Positions 38,401 to 48,080 of a stretch of DNA of 64,000 nucleotides are shown here, piece after piece. The notes under the pieces are model-generated. The model was not told where the DNA came from. It saw only the letters and a list, made by a program, of their open reading frames with translations, and did no database searches. Position 1 is the stretch's first letter; every line of letters begins with the position of its first letter. Where the stretch lies: contig VZRS01002444.1 of assembly GCA_013398055.1 (NCBI GenBank), forward strand, positions 62,001 through 126,000, in the 5' to 3' direction. This DNA comes from Ifrita kowaldi. Its lineage: Eukaryota; Chordata; Aves; Passeriformes; Cinclosomatidae. The position numbers were made by a program, and so were the translations under genes.

Positions 38401-41400
38401 AGGTGTGTTGTTAAAATAATTCACTCGAGTATTAATACTGCAAGAGCACTATCTTTGGCTGCAAATCAAAAATCTAAAATGTGCTTTAGCAATGCTGGAT
38501 TATTCAAGTGAGGCAGTAATTGTAGCCAAACCATTTCAAACTGGTGTATACGTGGATGTAATCTATACGTTATTACATGCACCCAGTAAAAGGCTGGTCC
38601 TAAGCTCCAGTATGCTTACGATACCTGCTGCGTGAAGTAAACTTCACCTCCACTTGTTAGATAGCAGAGAAACACTTTCCAAAGGTGTATGGAGAGTCAG
38701 GAAATTTCCATGGATAAAGGAGGCAGCTGTAACTTGTACCAGGAATATCTCTTATCAGCAGTGCAAGTTCTTCATTGCCTGACACTGGAATCCGTGTTCA
38801 GAGCATCTCTGGTGCTCTGCACTGTGCTGAGGGAATAGAGGGATGGCATTTTCTGGGAAAACAAAGGAGTCTGAACTTGGGACCCTGAGCGTGTTTAAAG
38901 CAGGAGTGCTAAAGGAAGGGTTTTGTGGTTTCTCTTCCTAGGTTGGTTTTGGGGAGTTGCCGTTTGACAGCACCGACAACTTCAACAGCTGTCCTGACGT
39001 GTGTTTCCGGGTGGAAGATTACAACTTCTTGTGCCATAAGGTCTGTGCTTGTGCTGTACTTCCTTCTCCTCCCTTTTTGCCATGAATCTAGTCTACTCGT
39101 GTCCCCCACTCCTTCTGTGCTGGATACACTCTGCAGTAGCAGCATCGATTCAGCTGGAAATCTGCATTTAAAGCATTTAACAAAGCAGCAAAGCCTGCCT
39201 TTCTTGCAGAGGTGTGCAGATAAATTTATAAATTCAGCTACAGCATTCACAGCTGCAAAATCTGCTGCTGGCTTATGAGTTCAGTGTCTGGAGAGGGGAA
39301 TGTTTGATCTGCAGATGAACAACAGTAAGAATGAATTTTGAGATCCAACCTCAACTCAAGCTCCTGCCGTAGTGCCATGCTAATTTCAAATCTCTTGAGT
39401 TTACCAATTTGTGGTTCTGAGGGTAGGCATGGATAGAATAAGGTATGGAAAACTATTGGAGATATAGCTTCAAAATGTAGGGAAAATCAAAGTTACAGAA
39501 TCTGAACTTCTGAAATATCTTTGAGCTGCTCTGACACCAAATTAGTAGGGTTTGGTGCAGTGAGCAAGATGCCAGTGTTTTGCTTTTTCATTCCTCTCCA
39601 GGCATTTTTCTGTGGTCGCAGTGATTATTTCAAAGCCCTCCTTGAAGATCATTTCAGTGAGAGTGAGGAGCTACAGACACAGCCCAGCATCCCTGTGGTG
39701 ACTCTCCACAACATCTCAGAAGACATCTTCATCCGGGTCCTCTACTACATCTACAGTGATGATACAGAGGTGAGGCCAGCCATTGGTCCTTCCTTCAGTG
39801 CTGGTTAGCTCTGAGGTGTTTTCAGTATTTTTTTCTAAATCTGGAGCAGGGTGTGCTTGTATATTCTTAAATTTCACCGGCCTACTCTGCTACCTCACTT
39901 TTGTCTCAGGAATCCACATACTGGGATGTGCTGTTAGCCAGGCAGGGTTGTAGTTCATGTGCATGATGTTCAGGAAGCAAATCCCTAGTCTTTTATCCTA
40001 TAATGAAAATGTGGAAATTAGGTTGCACGCTGTTTATTGACGTGATAAATGCAGGGCTTTGCAGCTTTACCTCTTGAACTCTGTGGAAAGGGAAGCAGCT
40101 GCCAGTAGATGGCAGATTGAACACATTTGGAGATGTGGTTAGGTTGAGAGATCCTGCTTATTTACTTTTGGCATCATAGCCTACTTTTCCATTTGTAGCA
40201 AGTCATTATTTCCACTGTCATTTATTACTGGGGTGGGCAAAGGTTCCACTGGGAGACGAGTGCCTTGCTGTGCTCAGTATGGCAGGCAGTAACAAAATAG
40301 CCCTCACCCACTTCGTTTTCAGCCTAATGGAAGGTACAGCAAATCCTGGTGTTTAATTAGCTTCCTGCTTTGGTTTTGTGGCAAATGCTTTCAGCAGGTC
40401 TCGCTGCAAGATCCCAGAACACATTCTGGCATCAGGACAGTGACTGGAGATGCTGCTGCACCTGCCAGTGTCACTTCCCCCGAGCAGTGCTTGTGCTCTG
40501 GGTTAGGTGCCACATGCAGAGAGTGCACACAGCTGTGACCTTGTTTCTGCTCATCTGTTCGCCTCCGGGTAGCAGTGGGGAGAGTGTTTGGCAGGCAGCA
40601 AGGGCAGGATTGCCCCTGGTATGCCAGAGAGCAGGTCCTTCACTTGTCTGCACTCTTCCCTCAGCCACTTGCTGAAAGGGCAGGCAGAGAGGGAAAGAAG
40701 TTACTTGAAGATCCTCCTGACCATGTGACCGCACTGCAGCCTGACCCTGTTCCCTTGCACCTCTCCAGTCTGCCTGCCCTCCTCATGATGACTCACAGGA
40801 AGGATGTTTCTCAAGCAGCTATTCCTTTCCGAGGGGTGCCTCAGCTGCCCTGTCTGGGCTTGGGTCAGGAGGACAGACAAACAATAATGTGTAGAAGTTA
40901 AAAGGATCTTATTCATATGTTTTGTGTGCAGAATGGTGCATAGCTTGGGTTTCAAACCAAGCAGCCAAGATGTGACCTTCTGCAGAGAGCTCACCTGTCA
41001 CGAGAAACTACCAGAAAAAATGGTCAGGAAGACAGGAATATAGCTTAAGTTCCACATTTACATGTGGAGTGTTCTCCCTGCCCTGTGTTTCTCCAGCCAA
41101 GTATCAGCACTCTCAATTCCGTGTTTCTCTTCACAAAGGATTTATGGTGTCTCTCTGCCATGCAGTAGTGACAGTGTTTGCAGTTAAGGGGAATAGTATA
41201 CAGAGGATATAAAGGGTTCCAGGCACAAAGACAATTGCTGATCAGAATACTTGTGTAGGCTCGAGGGCAGTTCTTGGAGGAACATTTGCCAGGTTTGTCC
41301 TTGAGGAAGTAGTTGGGAGCTGCAGCCATCAATACTCCTGGCTCAAACACCTCCAACTCCTGAGGTTCCTGCAGCTTATGAAGGGCAAAAGCAGCACTTG

Positions 41401-44400
41401 ATTAATAACTCTAAGAGCTTTGTTACCCCATGTGCATACAGCCCTCGTGGCATGGCTCTCCTACATCTTGCATTCTTCTGCCCAGCTGCTGCAGGGTGTT
41501 TCACAGCTGGGTCACTTGCTGGGAGCTGTCTCTCCAAACACAGGTGCAGACAGCTGTGGGGGAAGAAAAAAATCAGTTGTTTGCGGTTGTCAGAGGGAAC
41601 AACCACACATACAGATGTGCACAGCGGTGTGTTTGCTGCTCAGTAGTTATCAGAAGAGTGGGCCAGGCTGCACCAGTTACCGTTCCTCCATCCAGACCAG
41701 TGTGGCTTGGTCTCTAAATGCGGGGGTCCTTGCCTCCTCCACAGGCAGGGCACGCTGTGTCCTGCAGGTCCACTGCTACAATGGATGTGGGTAACTGAGC
41801 TCTTTGCAATTCACATTAGCAGGAACAGAGAGAGGCTCTAGTTCCAGGTTAGTGACGCAGATGGCTGACGAAAATAGGATTTACCCGGCCAGGGGGAAGA
41901 GGCTGAGTGAAGCTGGAGGTGGTGTCTCCAACTTTATCTACAGCATTTTTTATCTTCAGATCACTTGCAAGTACCCAAGAGGGAAATGGGAGGGTGGTCC
42001 TCTTTCTCAAGAGCCTTAAAATGTTAAAGGCCATTCACAACAGTTTCAGTTTGAGCATCTGGTGCATTAATGTAGTCCAGTCAGAATGCATGTTAGAGCT
42101 CCACTAGTATTTGATGTGCACAATGTGTTCTTACCCAGTTGGGCCACACCTACAGTTTATTTTGTGTTCGGTTTTCTGTCCTCGAGAGTACCTCTCTGCC
42201 AGGGAGTTGGTGCTGGCTGAGTTAGCAGAGTCAGTTTGAGAAAGAAACTTAAGAGAATTTTGCATATTTTTCACAATATGCAAGTCCAGCAGTATAAAAT
42301 GGGAGGAAAAATGTGGGGACAGGGTTCTCTGTCCTGCCAGCCTCTTCTGTTGTCTCTTGGAAGTATGTCTGGTAAAAGCAACCTCCTGCCACCATCACAC
42401 TGAACATTTTTTAGCAGCCAAGCGCACTTTGGTGTTTCAGCACTGCCCTGTGCTTAGCTAGAGGGGTTACCTGCAGCATGAGAAACTGCCTGCTGCACTT
42501 TAAATTCCCCTGGGGTGACTGAGTGGCAGACATAGCCTGAAAGACAGAGCTCCTGTCTCTCCGTGGTTAGCACTTGTCCAGTCATGGTCCAAACAACACA
42601 TTAGTTTGCCAGTGACAAGCAGTGTGCTCAGGACTGGGCAGTAACTCCCCTCTGTGCACTGGCAGCTGTCCCCAGAGAACGCCTACGACGTGCTGTGTGT
42701 GGCAGACATGTACCTGCTGCCCGGCCTCAAGCGCCTCTGCGGCAGGACCCTGGCACAGATCCTCGACGAGGACAACATCATCAGCATCTGGAGGATTGCA
42801 AAGCTGTTCCAGCTGACCCGCCTGGAGGACCAGTGCACGGAGTACATGGCCAAGATCATCGAGAAGGTACCGAAACACTCCCCGTGGCAGTGACCACGTG
42901 TGCCCCTCTGTCTGAGCCACAGAGACAACAGATGGAATGGTTGTACTTTGGTCTGTAGTTGATGGTTGTCCTCTCTGGATTAATGTGCTTCCTGAAAATC
43001 AGCAGCAGTTAAGTAGCAAAGCACATGGTGAGTTAGGACAGAGGAGGAGGAGTATGGCAGTACCTGATGTCACCACAACAAGCCAAATTTTGGTCCGTGT
43101 CTAGCACATCCCTGTGGAATGTGGGGTGAAGAGGTTGCCCAAAAAGCTTTGCAAGTACCAGGGGCAGGTGATTTTCACTGAACTTTCAGTCAGTGTGCCC
43201 AGAGTAGCCATGGTGTTGCCTGAATACACCAGCTGCAGCCTGGAGAACCCAAACGGGTGTGCAGGGGAGCTCTGTGCAGTAAATGTTTTTCGGTGTTTGT
43301 TGGGGGGAATTCTTCCTGGCATGATTCTCTAGATAGGAGAAATCAATGTGACCTCTAATCTCCTCAAGGATGACAAATCAAATAGTAGGGGTTTGCTCAG
43401 GGGATAATTTTCTGTCAAACAACATGAAGTAATGAATTTAACACTGAAGTTTTCCTTGTGGGGCTCCATTTAAGTCTCAGGACTCTTGGAGAAAGTTGCC
43501 ATATGGAAGGATAAACTAGAATCTATGAAGGGCTTTTATCCTCAGACAGATCTTTATAAATGGCTTGTACAGTTCACATGGGAATGTAACATTTTCACCT
43601 GTAGCTTGAAAGCTGTGAAATTATTTTTGGCATGAGAAAACAATGAAGGCAGTGGTTCTGAGGCTGTTACTTTGTTCAGTGTACAGCTGGAATGACAGAC
43701 ACATCAGCATGTACCCATAGTCTGGCTTCTGAAGAAGGTTTGAAAGCTGCTGAATATCCCAAGTAGTCATCAAGATATGGCTTTGCTTGTGTGTTCCCCT
43801 TGCATTCCCCATCTCTAGCTTGAGTAGGAGTCCTTGGACCCAGCATTGGCAATGTGCCTTCTTAAGGCTGTTGGCACAGACAGAGCCACCCCAGCTGATG
43901 TTCAGACATCAGTGGTTGCCAGCATCCTGTGGAGATGCACTGATGGCAGCAGGGAGAGATTTTGGCAGTGTGGTAGCAGAGTAAGGCTCAGCAGCCTGCT
44001 GTGGCCAGGCACAGTTCAGTAGCGTAGACAGATGGAAGCTGCCTCTCACCCTTCAGCTCACCACGCGTTCCTGGGGAACCTGATGCAGAATCATTCATGA
44101 GTGACCCAATTCTGTCAGGTTGAGTGCAGAGCAGAGCAGCTGCCATTCTGGTGGTGGTGGGGCTGAGTCAAGGGGGGATAGTCATTTGTGGCTCCCAGTT
44201 CTGAAATGGGCATTCACTGGCTTCTCTGCTACAGGACATTGCCCAAAAGTGTCTGGTAACATCTCCTGGTTCCCGCCAGGGAGCCTTTTTGGTGGGAATA
44301 TTGTGCATGTGCCCCAATACCAGAAGCAGGGATGCTTAGTTAGAGGGTGTTACAGGGCACTGTTGGAGGTGCAGATTGCCTACAGCTGAGACTGTTTATT

Positions 44401-44811
44401 GTTGGAGTATTAGTGCCTCCTTTGGATGGATGGCAGGATGCATCTCCAAGTGGTGTCCGTAGGAGGATTGGGTCTAGATGTACTCTAGCATTCCTTTCTT
44501 TTCTGTGGGATCCTTTAACACTGTCTGAGACCATTATCCCAACCCTTGGTATCTCTTTACCTGTCTTCTTGTCTTCTAATGGTTCTCTTGTCCTTCTGGT
44601 GCAGCTGGTGGAGTTGGAGGAGTTTGCGGCTGCTGTGAAGGAGAACGCGGAGGCTGTGGAGGAGCGGCAGGAGACTGACTCCATCCCTCTGGTCGATGAC
44701 ATCCGCTTCCACATCACCAGCAACGTGCAGACTTACAGTGCCATTGAGGAGGCCAACCAGAAACTTGAAGCTCTAGAAAACCTCCTGGCCAGTATAGGGC
44801 TCGAGTGCTGA
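20439..44811 (+). CDS. ABTB1: ABTB1 (ankyrin repeat and BTB domain containing 1; BPOZ), 12 coding exons
   Basis: All 12 exons join in frame to 1434 coding bases, 477 residues plus stop; human ABTB1 has 478. The start MDTSDLFTSCKKGDVSRVR is near-identical to human and has a strong Kozak context. In order: two ankyrin repeats (about 1-65), a linker with FDGERCLYGALSD, and BTB 1 from about 115 (SDIVFIVHGKSFCAHRCILS). BTB 2 runs from about 271 (PDVCFRVEDYNFLCHKAFFC), followed by a BACK-like helical segment (SPENAYDVLCVADMYLLPGL) and a coiled C-terminus ending SIGLEC. Known family role: a cytoplasmic adaptor described in PTEN growth suppression and as a CUL3-type ubiquitin-ligase adaptor acting on eEF1A. 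It lies tail-to-tail with MGLL. No break or missing residue was seen. Confidence 0.97.
22288..22350 (+). CDS. ABTB1: ABTB1 exon 2
   Basis: A 63-base exon between cttgcag and gtgagt. It completes Arg19 and encodes YLLEQRDVEINVRDKWDSTP, the end of ankyrin repeat 1 and the start of repeat 2. It ends two bases into a Leu codon. Confidence 0.97.
22811..22855. repeat. 19-bp tandem repeat
   Basis: atttagatatctgcaatat at 22811-22829 is followed at once by atttagatacctgcaatat at 22830-22848, one base different, and then by a partial third unit atttaga. It is intronic in ABTB1. Confidence 0.9.
23451..23506 (+). CDS. ABTB1: ABTB1 exon 3
   Basis: A 56-base exon between gttgtcag and gtgagc. It encodes YYACLCGHEELVRYLLAN, the core of the second ankyrin repeat, and ends one base into a Gly codon. 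Confidence 0.97.
23684..23740. repeat. Degenerate short tandem repeat (cttgaaatttg-like)
   Basis: Successive imperfect units of 9-13 bases are seen: cttgaatttg, cttcttgaaattg, cttgaaatttc, ttgatttg, cttgaaat. A small intronic simple repeat. Confidence 0.7.
24556..24700 (+). CDS. ABTB1: ABTB1 exon 4
   Basis: A 145-base exon between tttacag and gtaagg. It encodes AKCEANTFDGERCLYGALSD and continues to RDYYDVFLQ, the ankyrin-to-BTB linker, matching human closely. It ends two bases into an Arg codon. Confidence 0.97.
26562..26721 (+). CDS. ABTB1: ABTB1 exon 5 (first BTB domain)
   Basis: A 160-base exon between cctgcag and gtgagc. It encodes LLEQGYQSDIVFIVHGKSFC and continues through AHRCILSARSAYFAEMF to KHPL. 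This is the hallmark N-terminal half of a BTB/POZ fold (D...V...H+..L...S.YF..MF). Phase 0 at the end. Confidence 0.98.
27637..27682 (+). CDS. ABTB1: ABTB1 exon 6
   Basis: A 46-base exon between attttag and gtaaat. It encodes INPAAFGALLQYLYT, the BTB helix with the F..LL.YLYTG signature, and ends one base into Gly. Confidence 0.96.
28701..28817 (+). CDS. ABTB1: ABTB1 exon 7
   Basis: A 117-base exon between ttgacag and gtaagc. It encodes RLDIDVEYVSDCKRLAKQCR and continues to CKKVYEF, the end of BTB 1 and the following helices. It ends one base into a Val codon. Confidence 0.97.
28818..33525 (+). other. ABTB1 intron 7
   Basis: A 4.7-kb intron, mostly AT-rich unique sequence. A very degraded CR1-like trace may lie near 30610-30760. 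A TG-rich stretch occurs at about 33370-33386. No coding exon is supported. Confidence 0.7.
30610..30760 (-). mobile_element. Possible ancient CR1 remnant
   Basis: attggaaagatcttagatca, then catcatgtctggcacttg, resembles the antisense CR1 3' end (ttggaaaggacctctgagat) but is strongly diverged. The borders and the assignment are tentative. Confidence 0.3.
33526..33641 (+). CDS. ABTB1: ABTB1 exon 8
   Basis: A 116-base exon between cttccag and gtaggg. It encodes SSKPGTCVKVLTIEPTGN and continues to LADCALPAELR, the linker between the BTB domains. It ends in phase 0, so intron 8 can accept a whole-codon cassette exon. Confidence 0.97.
34482..34512. repeat. (GA)n-(TG)n simple repeat
   Basis: gagagagagagtgtgtgtatgtgtgtgt-type dinucleotide tract, about 30 bases, intronic. 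Confidence 0.85.
34706..34786 (+). other. Candidate in-frame cassette exon in ABTB1 intron 8 (unconfirmed)
   Basis: An 81-base segment is bordered by a good acceptor (tttctgtatgtttgcag) and a donor-like gtgaga. It has no stop in the phase-0 frame that joins exon 8 to exon 9. It would insert 27 residues starting ALKGGDTINKLQITSPG and ending MDPKT. I recall no such insert in human ABTB1. It could be chance; RNA evidence is needed. Confidence 0.35.
38942..39040 (+). CDS. ABTB1: ABTB1 exon 9 (start of second BTB)
   Basis: A 99-base, phase-0 exon between ttcctag and gtctgt. It encodes VGFGELPFDSTDNFNSCPDV, then CFRVEDYNFLCHK, the beginning of BTB 2. The first four residues differ from the human GDLW at the same place. 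Confidence 0.96.
39602..39769 (+). CDS. ABTB1: ABTB1 exon 10 (second BTB core)
   Basis: A 168-base, phase-0 exon between ctctccag and gtgagg. It encodes AFFCGRSDYFKALLEDHFSE and continues to VLYYIYSDDTE, carrying the second BTB signature (RSDYF..LL and YYIYSD). Confidence 0.98.
42666..42866 (+). CDS. ABTB1: ABTB1 exon 11
   Basis: A 201-base, phase-0 exon between actggcag and gtaccg. It encodes LSPENAYDVLCVADMYLLPG, then LKRLCGRTLAQILDED and on to YMAKIIEK, the helical extension after BTB 2. It is distinctly more GC-rich than the introns around it. Confidence 0.98.
44605..44811 (+). CDS. ABTB1: ABTB1 exon 12 (terminal coding exon)
   Basis: 204 coding bases plus TGA at 44809-44811, after the acceptor ggtgcag. 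It encodes LVELEEFAAAVKENAEAVEE, then RQETDSIPLVDDIRFH and a C-terminal helix ending LLASIGLEC (human SIGLDC). Confidence 0.98.
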   Translation: MVELEEFAAAVKENAEAVEERQETDSIPLVDDIRFHITSNVQTYSAIEEANQKLEALENLLASIGLEC

Positions 44812-47800
44812 TGTGTGCAAACCCTGCCTGTCAAATGCAGCTGCACAAGCCCTTGCTGCATTGGCTTGGAGCGCAAGAACATCTGAGTCTGAATGTCCTG
44901 CTTCCCATTCCTTGTCCTCCTTCCCATCCACCTTCAGGCATGGTTTCTTTTTAATTTATTTGTGTCTGGACATTTGCATTTCTGGTTTGTGTTTGGTTTT
45001 ACTTTGGTTTCTTTTGTTTCTCCTTTCAGAAGTAGCTTCCAAAGCTCAGCCTAAGTCAGTAGCTGCTCCTTTGTACAATACAGTGCAGAGAGGAGACTGT
45101 GAGCTGTTGGGAATGGTGAGGGAGCTGTTCTGGGGACTTCCTACTGCCTGGGGTTAGGACCCATCCCGTTCTGTGGTTCAACAGAATGGCTCATGCCAGA
45201 ATATTTGTTGAATTACCAGCAGCAGAGGAAGAAAACTGGATTAAACTCTTAATAAGTATATGGGAAAGGAGGTCAGCACTGTCGCTGTCAGCATTATAAG
45301 ACTGGCAAAAGTGGGCAGTGCTTCCCTAACAGGGACACTAGAGGTACTTGGCTATGTGGAGGGCACTGTCTTCACCTGCTATTTTAGTACTTAGATGGAA
45401 AAAAACCAAAACAAAGTGATTTCCAGGTCTTCCCTAGCTTTTCATTGCTTTGAAGTGCTCAGAATTTAAAAGCTTTCTGAACAAGCATCTTTGGGAATAC
45501 AGTAGAGACCAGAATCCTTCCATTCTTAGAAAGCAGTAGCTTTCAATGCACAAAAGAAGGGAGAGCAGCCCTTTTTAAGAGGGGAAGGAAACACCTTCTT
45601 CTTGGAAACAGCACTTTTCCCTTTATTTTTGTCCATTGTGGTAGGGCAAGGCTGACTTGCTGGTGGGTCTGGGAAGAGGGGTCACTGGAAATCCTTTTTA
45701 AAAGGAAAGGGGCCTTTTGGGTCTCTCACAGGGCTGCTGTCCCACTCTACGACCTTCTGGCTTTGCTCAGCCTTGAGCCGTGTGGCTTCATTGATCTCCA
45801 GGAAATTCACTGTTTGTACTAATGAATGTTTTTGAATCTGTATTCTGCAGTAGGTCGTGTTATCTCGTGTTGTCTGCCTGGATTCCTAATGAGGGTAATG
45901 GTGTTCCTTCTCCTTGGCACTAATCAGCAGCTGATAACCCTGCACAAGGCTTGCCTTGCCAAACAGGCTGCCCTTGGAGCTGTCCATCTCTGGAATGGTG
46001 TGTTGGGAGAGTCTCAGGTCTCCAGGGCACAGGCTGGGCACACTTTGTCATGCTGTGCTTTGGGAGGGAGAAGAGGCATTGAGTGAAGCACATGGAGAAT
46101 CCTGCACAGGCACTGGGCTGCTGTGACCAACTCGTTTTGGTCACTTCATGAGGCAAGAGCTTGAAACAAACTGTGTCAGGTGTGCTTTTATTATGTGATG
46201 TGGGAACTGGGCAAGGATCCCCTGCAGCTTCAGCATGTTGTTTTCTGTAATGGTGGTGGTGCCTCTCATGGCTAAAGAGTTTGGAGATCCAGGGTTTGGC
46301 AGGGACTTGCTTCAGGTGTGTTTGTATTGGGACAATGGGGTTTTTTTTGCTAATCTCACCAGGTGAGAGACTGGTACCCCACAGCAAGTGAGAGCTGCAG
46401 CCTCACTGCCTGTACCTGTCCTGCACTGAAGCTGTTGGCAGGTCTGTGGGCAGGCTGTGGGCACCACCTGCACTAAGCAGGCTGCACTCAGTTCTGAGGA
46501 GGGCTTTGGCCAATGTGCTTGGGGAAAGCCAGACTTTGGCAAAATCATGTGTCAGATTGGGTTGCACTTAACAGAAGCTGGGGATAGAGCTGGGGTGGGG
46601 GGAGCAGGGATGAGGTTCATTGATATAACTGAACTCCAGATGCTTGTGCACTTTGTCATCTGGGTTTAAGTGGTATCTCTTGCAGATCAAGTCTCTGGGG
46701 CAGGGGATGGTGGTGGCAGGTCTATTCAAGCAGTGTGTGCTTCAAATCTGTTTCAAAACCCTTGTGAAGAAGTGCAGGGAGTTGCTGTGGTTTGTTTTCT
46801 GCAGTCGTATTAGGGTGAGGGTGTGTCCCTGCAGGAGTATGTTGCTGCATGGAAGCAGCAGGAGTGTGCTTCTGTTTGGGACGGTGACATGGAGAGGAGC
46901 TGTGCATTTCTTGTGTGATTTGTGAAATGTACCTCCATGTCCATCTCTTAAGTCCAGTGTGTCTTTGACAGGACCACCAAAAAGCCCAGCCCAACTGTAC
47001 TGATGAAGGTATCTCCATGAACATGGGGAGGGGAAGGGCTGTTGAGGAAGCTTTAATATGGAGTCCCATATGTTTTGGAGGAAGAAGAGTAAAAGAACTG
47101 CTTGTTTTCTTGCTGAGTGGAGTGTCAGGCTCATCAAAGCCTGCTGCAGAAACCAGCAACTTAACCCAGCTGGTTCAGTTCCCCTGTGTTTCTCCTGTGT
47201 ATATGGCTGAAGATAACACTGAACATAAGCAGGATGTTTAGTTTATCACATCTCTTCTCCTCCTCCAGCAGAAATTCCGCTTCTGACATCTTTGTAGTCA
47301 GCTTTCCACAGCAGTGGTTGTGACAGCCCACAAGGCTTGCCCGGAGCCACCAGAGAACAGGACGTGGCCTTTGCCTTCTGCTTGTACTGAGCGAGATGCA
47401 GAAGCAGGATTATCAAGGAATGTGCTAATGCTTTTCTCTGCAGATGCCTCAGCTGCTAAAGGACACTGGCTGCGGGCAAAGCAGGAGGAAGGCAGAGGAG
47501 GAGCAGCAGTGCTGGGAAGCATTTTCCATATGGCTGCTCTTGAATAATTCCATTCCTGCGTCCTTAAGCGTGGAGCAAGTGAGGCTGCAGTTGTACATGT
47601 GGGAGAAAAGGTCAGCGTGGCCTTTTGATCTGCCTCCCCAGCAGTGCGAGTCCACGTGGGCTTCCAAGCAAACACTTCATCTGTCTGCGTGCACTTAGTG
47701 GTCACATCTGTGAGGCCTGTCAGATTGTCCAATTACTCGGGATCCTTTAACTCCCCCCCATCCCTTTTGGCAAAATAGGGCTATCCAAAAGCATGCATAA

Positions 47801-48080
47801 GCAGATGGTCAGCATGCAGGCAAGCTCTCTAACTAAGATGAGCCAGGACAAAACTTAGATTTGAATTTATTCTTGCTGCAAATAATTTTATCACAAAATA
47901 AAAACCTTCTGATTTTTCTTCTGTTGCCAGTGTCCTTTCTGTGTTTTGTTGCCTCTGTCCTTTTTATTTACTACTAGCCACTTGCTGAATTAAGAAGATT
48001 GTAAAATTTACCAGAGCGACATTATATTTAAGAAGAAATGTGTAAGCATGTGTGCAGCAATAAAATAGTCTATTTCACTA
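44812..48080 (+). other. ABTB1 3'UTR and downstream region
   Basis: Possible 3' ends are a variant ATTAAA at about 45240, AATAAA at 47897-47902 and AATAAA at 48059-48064. Two exon-like blocks lie inside (45030-45115 and 47444-47578), described in the findings. How far the ABTB1 transcript runs cannot be fixed by sequence alone. Confidence 0.5.
47897..48064 (+). promoter_or_regulatory. Two candidate polyadenylation signals (AATAAA)
   Basis: AATAAA at 47897-47902 and 48059-48064, each followed within some tens of bases by T/GT-rich sequence (gatttttcttctgttg; tctgctctggctgtgatctc). They could end a long ABTB1 transcript or a separate plus-strand transcript. Confidence 0.4.

Larger units (their letters stand above)
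33642..38941 (+). other. ABTB1 intron 8
   Basis: The longest ABTB1 intron (5.3 kb), AT-rich. It holds a (GA)n/(TG)n simple-repeat patch at about 34482-34512, the candidate cassette exon at 34706-34786, and several T- and A-runs near 38250-38370. Nothing else was recognised. Confidence 0.7.
39041..44604 (+). other. ABTB1 introns 9-11
   Basis: Introns 39041-39601, 39770-42665 and 42867-44604. They contain unique sequence without a recognised repeat or additional exon. Confidence 0.75.
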
